A DNA stretch of 64,000 nucleotides from Anaeramoeba flamelloides. Lineage: Eukaryota; Metamonada; Anaeramoebidae. A program made the translations under genes and the position numbers. Where the stretch lies: contig JANTQA010000047.1 of the NCBI GenBank assembly GCA_027625915.1, forward strand, positions 6,634,001 to 6,698,000, written 5' to 3'. Position 1 is the first letter of the stretch; every line of letters starts with the position of its first letter. This document shows, piece by piece, positions 46,840 to 56,862 of this stretch. The notes beneath the pieces were generated by a model. It saw only the letters and a program-made list of their open reading frames with translations, was not told the origin of the DNA and made no database searches.

Positions 46840-48419
46840 GAACAGTCTCAGATGGTTTAGGAATGATAGAAATAATTAACTCTGTATTAGTGTTGATATC
46901 CATAAAGGAAATAAATTAAGAGCCTTTAAATGTTAAAAAAAAATCAAATTTTAATTAATTTTTAGGAAACTTTCATTGAAACACATCTTGAAAAATTTCT
47001 CAAATTTTTTACAATTCAAATTTTTGAATAGCAAATGTATAAATTTTAAAAGAAAGTGCAGTTTCTCGGTTTTGTTAATGTTACGTTGAATGTCCATGGA
47101 TTAATTAATCTAATTGACGTTCTTCAATAAAAAGAAAGGTAGAAAATAGGGAAAATAAAATCATCTTTCTAATTAAGATACGAAAAAGAGACAGAAAGGT
47201 AAAAAATAAAAATTAAAAACTAGAAATAACCAAAAACTCTTTCAACACCCCTGGATCAAAAGAAAAGTTTTTAGAAAATTTTTGTTATTTTTATTTTTAA
47301 AAACCAATTATGTCGAAATTTTCTCCATAACTACCATCTCAACTATTTTCATAAGATCGTACTTTGCAGGGGAGGGTTACCAGTACACAGAATTATTCTG
47401 CTCCGGAAGTAAACTCCGGTTCACAGTCATTGTTGATTTGAAAAAGATAAATTAAAACACCTATTTCTCTTCCACAATATTTTATCCACCAATTTAGAAC
47501 AAGACATGGATTATTTTTCTTCACACTTCTTTTCAATGAAAAAAAAAAAATGAAAAACTAAAAAAAAAAGGAAAAACTAAAAAAAAGTTAATGGAAAAAT
47601 TATAAAAAAGTTGATTTCTTTCTTAGAATATCTCTTTATAAAAATGCACTTTAAATTATCATCAATATTTAGTGGTTTGATTCTAATCTGTATTCACTTC
47701 ATTTGTTCAAATCACCATATGGTGTCTTTGAATCTTATAAGAGTATTAATTCTTAATTCTCAAATTTTAATTTTTGAAAAAAAAAAAAAACACAATTTTT
47801 TAGTGTTGACTTAATTTTTGGTATTCGAAACATTTTGGAAAAGTGTTATTTGTTTTGTATTATTTTTATCAGTGTTTCATTGTTTTTAAAAGTTGATCAT
47901 AAATCATCTAATTCAAATGTTAAGCTCAAGTATTATTTATTTTGAAGAGTTGAAATAATCATTGATATTGAGTATTAATTAGTAATGTCTAGACATTTTA
48001 AATTCATAGAAAAGGAGTGTAATATCGTGATCAAACAAAAAGAGAACGAATATTAGAAACACTATTGTTATTAGAGCCACACCACGATTGTTCTGCTAAA
48101 ATTTTTATTAAAAAACCAAAAATTAATAATGGTAAAAAAAAAGTACAAAAGAAATGAAAAAACAGGTTTTGTCTGTTGTTGTGATGTTAATTGTTTTTGT
48201 TATGATTTTATTTTTTATATTGTATTGTTTCTCGTTTTTCATTTAAAAATAAAATTAAAGTTCTATTTCGCCAATCAAAAATAAAATAAAAATAAATCAA
48301 AAGTGAAATTGAACTTAAAAACCTAAATTCAAAAGACACCTCTCTCTCTATTAATTTTTGATTTGGGTTTTCAGAGCATTTAAGACAAGTGATAAGAGAA
48401 AAGGGTTTGGATTTGCTCT
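42905..48419. other. upstream of TOR to RPS16 3' end, no gene recognised
   Basis: About 5.5 kb. It must hold the missing first TOR exon(s); a candidate ATG at 43060 exists but its phase does not fit a simple donor. A diverged family A core lies near 43640-43815. Long A runs occur at 46806-46838 and T runs at 46087-46109. A less AT-rich patch at 47365-47440 contains a small hairpin. No ORF with family features. Confidence 0.5.
43640..43815 (-). mobile_element. possible decayed core of MITE family A
   Basis: Reverse complement shows TTTTCACTACATTCTCAAAT, TTTCCTTTTTGAAACAGAGT and TCACAAACTATAACC, aligning with the family A core (TTTTCACATCATTTTCATTT, CCTTTTTCAAATAGAGAC, CACAAATACCAAC). No ends found. 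Confidence 0.35.
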
Positions 48420-49273
48420 TTAACGATAAGACTTTTGTCTTCTTGCTCTTGCACCCCTTCCACCAAACTTTTTCATTTCACATCTTCTTGGATCGCTTAC
48501 TAATAGAGATCGATCATATCTCAAGAATTTTTTTTTAATATCTCTTTTCGACATTTCGTCAACATCTAATTTTTTTGTTTCATTGGTTTAGTTTTATTTG
48601 GGAAAAAATAAGAAAAAAGCAAAAAAAAATATTAAAAAAAAAAAAAAAATAATTAAAAAAAGCAAAAAATTAAATGAAAAGAAAAATTTTTAAAATTAGT
48701 AAGGAGTTTGGTCTGAAATTTTCACAACATCAAAGTTGTTTGTCAATGAGAAAACAAAAGACAAAAAAGTAAATATTTACATTTTTGGTGATAAGCGACA
48801 ATTGATTTGGCAATAGCTTGTCTTATAGCTATTTTGTTTGAGATTGGTTATTTTTGTTTTTGTTTTTGTTTTTGTTTTTGTTTTTGTTTTTGTTTTTGTT
48901 TTTGTTTTTGTTTTTGTTTTGTTTTTTGTTTGTTGTTTTTTGTTTTTTTTTTAACAAAGAAGAAACAATTTGAATGTTTTTTTATTCGTTTGTGTGGTAA
49001 ATTTAAAAATAAAAAGAAAAAATTTTCATCTCTTCTCTACTTACCATAAACACGAGAAACTGGGCCACCTCCTGAAACTCTAATTCTAATATCAAGATCG
49101 TCAAATTTGGAATTTCCAATCAACAAAATTGGTTCGAATAATTTTAATCTTAAAGGTTCTGGTTGGACTAAATGAAGTGGGACACCATTTACTTTGATGA
49201 GACCTTTTCCTTTTTTACATCTTGCAACTGCGGTTGCGGTTTTTTTTTTACCGAAGGTTTGAACTACTTCCAT
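48420..49273 (-). CDS. RPS16: 40S ribosomal protein S16 (uS9)
   Basis: Three exons: 49273-49045, 48828-48781 (only 48 bp) and 48565-48420 (stop TAA), joined in agreeing phases by introns of 216 and 215 bp (donors GTAAGT and GTAAAT, acceptors AATAG and TTAG). The product starts [20 protein letters not shown], continues [41 protein letters not shown] and ends [15 protein letters not shown], the hallmark uS9 tail that reaches the decoding centre of the small ribosomal subunit. Length, about 140 residues, is normal for the family. The ATG at 49273 directly follows a TTTTTAG, so a 5'-UTR intron is possible, but yeast RPS16 starts at the same place. Divergent from ARPC1 upstream. The first intron carries a TTTTTG hexamer repeat. 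Confidence 0.97.
48851..48920. repeat. TTTTTG hexamer microsatellite in RPS16 intron 1
   Basis: Around eleven to twelve TTTTTG units, starting about 25 bases inside the intron from the acceptor of the 48-bp exon. Confidence 0.95.
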
Positions 49274-50826
49274 CTAAAAATTCTGTAAAAAATAAAATTT
49301 TCTTTTTGGAAAGAATAAAAAAAATGTACTTGTTAAATTAAAAATTTTTATTATCCTTAATAGAGTCCATTTTGAATTAATTCTGTTTGTAGGACTGTGA
49401 ACAATATATGTTGAAACCCCTTCAAAAGTAGAAACACTCTGAATACTATTAATATTCAAAAGTGAATTTTATTAAAGAATGAATACAAAGTGGATGTTGA
49501 TTTTCAAAGAGAGTGAAGGATTGTTGTTTGATTAATGATCTTGGAAATAAATTGAAACCTTGATATTGAACAGACTTTTACTCAGCCCTCTACAAATCAC
49601 ACACTAAAGAGAAACAACGCTATATTTACCACAAGCTTTTAATCAACATGAGAATTAATTATTCAATAAGAATTATTTCGATTTAAAACCTTAGAATTTT
49701 GGATCGCTATCTTAAAAGAATAGAAGAACTTTCTGGGTAGTATATTAAAACAATGTTATATAATATACAAAATAATGCTTTGGAATCTATATTTCATTTT
49801 CTCTGTTAATCTCTCATCATTTTTGATACAATAAAAGTATTGAAACAGAAATTTTTTTCGATAATAAATCAAAAGAAAAAAAAAGAAAGTCATATTTCAA
49901 TGAACAGCACATTTATTTGAAAAGAAGAGATGGTTTAACTTTGAAAATCAATTCGACTAGTTCAAAACTTTTTATTTTTTTTTTTTTGTTCAAAATAGCT
50001 GGTTGAACAAAAAGGATCTCTGAAGAATTGAATAAACCAATTTTAATGAAACACACATTTGTTTTTTGAACAAAACAAGTTTATTTTTTTGATGGGTTTT
50101 TCTCGGTGATAAAAGGCTCAATATATAAAGTAAATGAGAGATAACAATTATCTCTATTACTCAAGGTTGATATTTGGAGATTTATAGGACAGAATTAATT
50201 TTCAACACAAAGAACAAGACTTGTTTTTGAAAGAAGAGTTTCACCGAACCTTTAAAAGTGAATTCAAAAAATGAAAACTATTATGAAATTTTGAAAAGCT
50301 AAAGAAAAGATTTACAAATTCTTTGATGACAGTGATTGGTGTTTATGTTTAATTTGTTTAAAAGTTGCCAAATAATGTTGTAAAATTTAGATAAAAACTG
50401 GACTTCGTGGTCGTGGAAATTTTTCTCGTAGAAAATTTATGATTGTTGATTTTTCAATAATAAATGGGTAAAAATTTTTTTTCTCTTTCATTTTTCTTTT
50501 GCAATTAGTGTTAGAAAAGAAATAGATTGTTATTGTCGACCTTTTTTTATTGTTTTTTCATTTTTTAATTATTATATATACAGACATCTTTTTAGATGAA
50601 AGAACAATCCAAAAACAAATTATTGTGACTGAAAAACTGAGAAAAAGATCTAATTTTCATCTATTTAAAATTCATATAAATAATGTAAACTGTTTCAGAT
50701 AAAGTTATTCTTCAAAAACAAAGATATTTACCTCAAAATAATATTTTTTTCCAAAATAAATAGTTTTATTTTTTTATTTTTCTTTTTTTTCATTTTAAAA
50801 TATTTTTTTGTTTTTAACAATTTAAA
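49274..50826. promoter_or_regulatory. divergent intergenic region RPS16 / ARPC1
   Basis: About 1.55 kb separates the two start codons, which point away from each other. Promoters of both genes must lie here or in 5'-UTR introns. I see no clear TATA box or repeat element. The TTTTTAG directly before the RPS16 ATG and the long T-rich run before the ARPC1 ATG (50750-50820) are the only local signals. Confidence 0.4.
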
Positions 50827-52925
50827 ATGGCACAAAAACATCAATTATGTAACTGTATTTCAGCACTCGCTTTCAATGCTGATCATACAAGTAAACCCAT
50901 TACCCATCTAACTTTTCCATAAATTTTTTCCTCTTTGTTGATGTTTTAATTTTTAAAAACTTTTTTTTTTTTCTTTTTCTCTCTTTTTTTTTTTTTTTTT
51001 TTTTTTTTGACAAAAAATAAACAAAAGAGCTTGCACTTTCTCCAAATAACCACGAACTTCACATTTATAATTTTGATGGAAAAGAATGGAAATCTGAAGC
51101 TGTTCTTAAAGATGTTTGTTTTCTTTAATCTTATTCTTTCTGAATTGTGAACAAATTCTTTTTTTTTTTTCTCCTTTAGAAACTTTTTAATTTTTAAAAA
51201 AAAACAAGAGAAATTTTTAAAAAAAAAAAAAACACAAAAAAAAATAATAAAAAACCACCTCGACTCATCCCTCTTTCTTTGGATAAATAAATAAAAATTA
51301 ATTTTGATTCCCAAAATTTAGCATTACCAAATTATTACAGGTATCGATTGGGCACCAAAAACAAATCGAATTGTAACATGCTCACAAGATCGAAATGCAT
51401 ATGTATATGAAAATGTCGATGGAAAATGGAAACCAACTTTAGTACTTCTCAGAATTAACAGAGCAGCCACCTGTGTCAAATGGAGCCCACAAGAAAACAA
51501 ATTCGCAGTTGGAACAGGTGCAAAGCTTGTTTCTATTTGTTATTTTGATGAAGAAGGTGATTGGTGGGTTTCTAAGCATATTAAAAAACATAGAAGCTCT
51601 GTTATTTCCGTTTCTTGGCATCCAAACAATATCTTACTTGCTACAGGATCCACAGATTTTAGATGCAGAATATTTTCTGCATTCATTAAGGGTGTTGATG
51701 ATCCGTAAGAAATTTTTGCTTTTTTTTAAAAAGAATTTTTCTTTTCTTTTCTTTTTTTTTTTTTTCAAATCAATTTTAATTTTGCAAATTTTTTTTTTTT
51801 TCTTCTTATTCTCTTCCGAAATTAATTTTTTTTTTTTTAATTTTTTATTTTTGATATTAATTTCTCTTGTTATCTTTGTTTACTTATTTTATGTTGGTTT
51901 TGTGAAAAACTGAAATTAAATATAATGAATTGTTTTGTTTACTTGTAACAAATCAAAATATCAAAAGAAATGAAACACAAGCACTTGGAGAACTCGTTGC
52001 TGAATACTCTGCTGGTGCATGGGTTCACCATGTTGATTGGAGTCCATCTGGTGATTGTCTTGCTTTCACTTGTCATAATTCCTCAATTGGATTTATGTAC
52101 CAAAACGAAACACAGTTCTTACGAATAAAAGACCTTCCATTAGTCGTTGGTGGATGGGTTGGTGAAACCAATTATGTTGCAGGTGGTTATGATCGAAACC
52201 CAACTCTTTTCCAGCTCAAAAATGATAAATGGGAGAGAATTGGATATGTCGATCAAAAAGCAACATCACAAACCCAAAAAAAACCTGTCAATAGTTTTAA
52301 AAACGCTCGAAGCATGTTTGGTGGAATGGTTGATCGTGGTACTTCATCAACAATTACTAAGGTTGAAACTCTTCATGAAAATAATATCAAGTAAGAGATT
52401 TTGAATTTTTTTTTTTTTTCTTTTTTTAATTTTGAAAAATTTTTTTTCAAACAAGCGAAAACTTGAAGAGGTGTTGATAATTCAAATGAAAAATATAATT
52501 TACTCATCCAAACTGAAAACCATTTTCTTAATATTTTAAACTGACTGAAAGTTTTCAATTTTTAAAAATAATTTTAATTACAACTTTATTGTTCCTAAAT
52601 TCAACACTATGTCTTTTTTTTTTTTTTTTTTTATTTATTATATTTGTCTTCATTTTTGTAAATTATTTTATTTTAAATTCAATTGGAATATTGATTTACA
52701 ATTTAATTTATGTTCGAAATTAAAAACAATATTCGAAAATTCTCAATCTAAACTTTTTTTTTTATTTTTAAACCTTTTACAAATTCTATTATCCTAATTT
52801 TATTACTTATTTAAAGTCAATTATGCATTTTAGACGGAAAGATAGCAACAGGTGGCATTGATGGACGTGTTATTTTCTGGCCATTTAGCTTAGTTAAAAA
52901 AACACTTAATGTTGATTTAAATTAA
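50827..52925 (+). CDS. ARPC1: Arp2/3 complex subunit 1 (ARPC1/p41), WD40 protein
   Basis: Five exons: 50827-50890, 51028-51113, 51322-51704, 51968-52390 and 52817-52925 (TAA). They total 1,065 bases, giving 354 residues, close to the ~370 of human ARPC1. All splice phases agree. The chain reads [77 protein letters not shown], then [14 protein letters not shown] and a final [14 protein letters not shown] blade: a seven-bladed WD40 propeller of ARPC1 type. It anchors the Arp2/3 complex, which nucleates branched actin filaments, so it works in the same pathway that CYRI (at 1667-5810) restrains. The last exon must start at 52817 (acceptor TTTAAAG), not at the nearer TTTTAG at 52852, because only the former keeps frame and supplies [10 protein letters not shown]. 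Confidence 0.97.
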
Positions 52926-53429
52926 ATCTTTTATTTTTTTTTAATTTTGATTGATGTTATGAATTTCGTGTTTTGTTTTCTTTTACAGTAACATATAAAA
53001 AAAATATTTATTTAAGAATTATAACACTTTACAAATCACTTTTAATGAAAAATTTCAGAAAATTAAAACAAAAATTATAATATTTCCAATTATTATCCAA
53101 ACTTTTATTCCTTTTTCTTTAATAGTTTTTCCTAATAAATATAATCCAATAAAATTATTTCATTATTCATAATACACTTTCTAATTTATTTTTATATTTA
53201 ATTCCATTTTTATATTTGATCTTATTTTTTTTCAAAATTTTGTTCGTTTTAAACGAAAATTAAGATAAATTTAAGATCAGCTTTCGACTACAGCCATTTT
53301 CAAAAAGTGAAAATTGATATTTTTATTTATTTATTGAGATAAAGAAGTTATTAAAGAAAAATTTTCTAAATAAAAAGGAGAATAAAAAAAAAATAATTTA
53401 AATATCAACAAAAACTTAATAAAATCATA

Positions 53430-54123
53430 GAATCGACCTCGATTTTTTTTGTCAATTCTTTAATAATGAACCAATTTTGATAAAATTCTATATTTGATTT
53501 TGTTATTTCAAATACTACTAGAATTATAAGAAGAAAAATGCAAGAACTATCAGTTCTTCAAAATATTAAATAAAATGGTTTTATTGTAAAAATAATACCA
53601 CATGCCAATCTCAAAAAACATCCAATAATAATAAGTATTCTTAGATCTCTGAAAGAATTCTTTTTTATATACTAATTCAATTTCATCTTGGTAGAATTCA
53701 TTTTGAGTATTTTATATGACTAAAAATCAATTTTTAAATTTATTTGTCAAATTAAAAACTTTTTAAAAATCAAAAGTAATTTTGGACAAATAAAAAAATC
53801 AAAAGAAACGAAATTTTCAAAGAGAGAAAAGACAAATGATCTCAAAAACTCACACCAAACAACAGCTATAACAACACACATCTTTAAATATTACTTTAGT
53901 TTTGAAATAGTACAAAGATAAGAGGATATATTACTGAATGATGAAACACTAAAAATTGAAAATTGCAGAACAACATTTTGTGGTTAAAAAAAACTTTGCA
54001 TACTTTAATGATCAGAACTTTAAATCGAAGCAACTCACATAACCATTCTTTTCTCTGAAAATATAACAAATTAATTACAAATAGAGGAAAAATAAACCGC
54101 AAATTTTTAATCGAGGTCGATTC
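53430..54123. mobile_element. MITE family F candidate, 694 bp
   Basis: Bounded by a perfect 15-bp inverted repeat: GAATCGACCTCGATT at 53430-53444 and AATCGAGGTCGATTC at 54109-54123. The interior is non-coding. No target duplication visible and only one copy in the window. Confidence 0.4.
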
Positions 54124-55581
54124 ATTTATATCTGCAAATTAAAATATATTCACTATTGTCAAGATTTACAGGATTTGAAAGAATTAAGTAAAATCTTTGA
54201 TTTTAATAAACCCTTTTGAGTTACAGGGAACTATCATTTACCCTACCCATTTTTAATCTGAGAAATAAAGAGAAAAATCTTTATTTTTTTTTTTTGAATT
54301 TTCTTTTTATTTTTAAAATCAATAAATTTATCGAATAAAGTAGAAAAACAACATTAAACTTTTCAAAATGTAAAAGAATTAGCTAAAATCTTTGATTTTA
54401 CGCCATTCTTTCGAATTTTTGAAACCCGAGATACTATACAGCACTCTAGGCACTTGGAGGCACTCGGTGGAACCTAGCTGTATTGAAGATACCCCCCGTT
54501 TTATTTAGAAATTTAGTTAAAAATTAAAATAAATTATTTATTCAAGAGGGTTAATAAATATGATATTTATCCTTTTCTAATAATATCAATAATACTATTA
54601 TTTGTTAATTTATTCGAAATATTAATTAATTTGAATTCAGATATTCAAATTTTACAATTATTTTCATAGGATGGAAAATTCAATAGAAAAAAAAAAAAAA
54701 AAGAATATTTCTTATTTTAACCGATAGAAGTAAATTCAACTTTTTTCACTACTATTATTAATTATTTTTAACAGAAATGAAATAAAATCTTATAGTATTA
54801 AATAAAAACACCCATAAAAATTCAAAATAAACTTTCAAAACAAGGCCCAAAGGAATGGAAAATTGATACAAATGTTAAAAGTACAAACCATCTAGGAAGA
54901 ATTATTAAAACAAAAATTTACTTCCATTCCACATCCTTTCTTTCTTCAAATAAAACGTTTTTCTAAAAGTATTGTGAAATATATTGATCTCTGGTTATTT
55001 ATTAAGTTTTTATGTTTATATGAGTATTATTGAGGAGAATCAAAACATTTTAATGAATGCCAAATATCAAAATTCAAAAAAAGACTAGTATTAGGAATTA
55101 TTTATATATTTAAATTTCTAAGACCAACCGAAAAAATTAACAAAACTCTGGAACATTTACAATTTGTACGCAATTAACTCAAATTAAAAAAAAATTCCTA
55201 ATGTTTTTCAAAATAATCCAATCCAGAAAGGAGTAGCAATCTTAAAAAATAAAATTAAATCTTGTTCAGATCTTACAAAAAAAGTTTTTTTATAATTTTT
55301 ATTTTAACTTATGAAATCAAAATGTTAACCTCATCTAAACAATTTATTTATTTGTTTTTTTTTGTTTTAAATCAAAATCAACATATTTCCACTATAAAAC
55401 CAAAAAAAGTAACAAATTAAGTTTCATAGTAATTAATTTAATTCTTCAAGTTAGTTAAATATATTATTCTTTTTATAGTGGAAAGTATTGATTTTGAAAG
55501 AAAATTTTTTTATTTTGTTTTTATTATTTTCATGATTAATAATTCAAAATTAAAATTCAGCTAATAAAACTAATTGGTGTA

Positions 55582-56070
55582 GAGCAGTGAAAAAAATACC
55601 GGACATGAAAAAAATCCCGGACAAGATTTTTAATTGTGAATATTAGTAAAATTATTGTGTAATTTCATTTATTTACAATCAAATTCCTTTTTTTAAGAAT
55701 CGAACTTTTTCAATTATAACTCCCCCACTTATTAGAATGATGATTGATGAAATCACACTTGTTCAAAACACCATTCAATCAATCAAAAAACAAGAATAAA
55801 AATTATCATTTTCCAAACTCTAGTAAACCTCTATAAAACTCGATTGTTTTTCAAAAAAAGTTGATCAACATTAGGCTATCAAACAATTACTCGAGTATTC
55901 TAGAGACACCTTACTTTGATGGACTTTAGGTAGGTTTATTACTAATCTCATAAAAAAATTGGTTATTTATAATAAGGATTTGATTGAAATTATACAAAAA
56001 TTTTACTAATATTCACAATTAAAAATCTTGTCCGGGATTATTTTCATGTCCGGTATTTTTTTCCCAACTA
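55582..56070. mobile_element. MITE family D, Tc1/mariner-like, long terminal inverted repeats
   Basis: Arms of roughly 90 bp: left contains ATACCGGACATGAAAA, TCCCGGACAAG and AATTGTGAATATTAGTAAAA (55595-55650); right is the near-perfect reverse complement (55990-56060: TTTTACTAATATTCACAATT, CTTGTCCGGGA, CATGTCCGGTAT). A TA dinucleotide adjoins each end (55580-55581 and about 56069-56072), as for Tc1/mariner insertions. The centre has no transposase. Confidence 0.75.
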
Positions 56071-56862
56071 TATAGGTGATTTAATAAACGAAAATTTGAT
56101 AAAAATTTAGCTGGAATTTTATCAATGAAGTTTTGATCTATTAAGTGAATTCTCCAGGGTTTCAAAAAAGTTGTTTTCTGATTTTCAAAAAATAAAAAAA
56201 AATTGTAAAAATTTTTTCAACTTTTAAAAAAATTTTTCAAACAAATTATTAGATCTTATCCACAAGAATCGATAGACAATTTAAATAATTTTTTGTATAA
56301 AAAAATTAATTTAAAATTTTTTAAATAAAATTTACTTCTAAAAATATATTGAAGAAAATTTTATTTTATAAAATCTAATTACATCTTGAAACAAAAACCC
56401 AATTTCAAAGTAAAATTTGCCAAACCACTTTAAAAATTTAATGTATATAACTTCTCTTATTAAACCAATACCATTGTTTTTCAATATGTTAAATAAATCA
56501 TTTTTTTGATTAAATAAAAGAAATATATCAAAAAAGTTACAAATCTTCCAATTAATATTTCTGACAATAAAGACTAGATGTTGTACAATAACTATGGAAA
56601 TGGCCATAAATGAGATAAAAACTTTTTATTATGTTCGAAATTAAAAGAATTTAATAATTTTATTTTTCAGAAAAAATGGTAAAAAAAAAATATTCTTTTT
56701 TGGGTTTCTGAGTTGATCAGAATTTTTTGAAACTTGGTCTAGACAATTTTTTAAAGTAGAGAATATCTCTAATAAAATATTTTGAAAATTTGTCTTTTTG
56801 TTTTGAAGAGGACTGATCCCTTAAAATCATTTTTTTTCATTTTAAAAAACCATCTTATTAAA

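Larger units (their letters stand above)
52926..56862. other. intergenic region between ARPC1 and the seven-TM gene
   Basis: About 3.9 kb, containing two inverted-repeat elements: family F (53430-54123) and family D (55582-56070). A hairpin-forming, less AT-rich patch lies at 54437-54481. No coding sequence recognised. Confidence 0.6.

Noticed and set aside
47393-47409. Five-base stem with seven-base loop as a tRNA anticodon or T arm
   Set aside because: No partner arms, no GGTTCRANNCC box on either strand and the loop lacks the invariant T before a plausible anticodon in a full cloverleaf.
52840-52853. ATTTTAG at 52847-52853 as the last ARPC1 acceptor
   Set aside because: It breaks the phase with the exon ending at 52390 and drops residues aligned to other ARPC1 proteins; 52817 keeps both.
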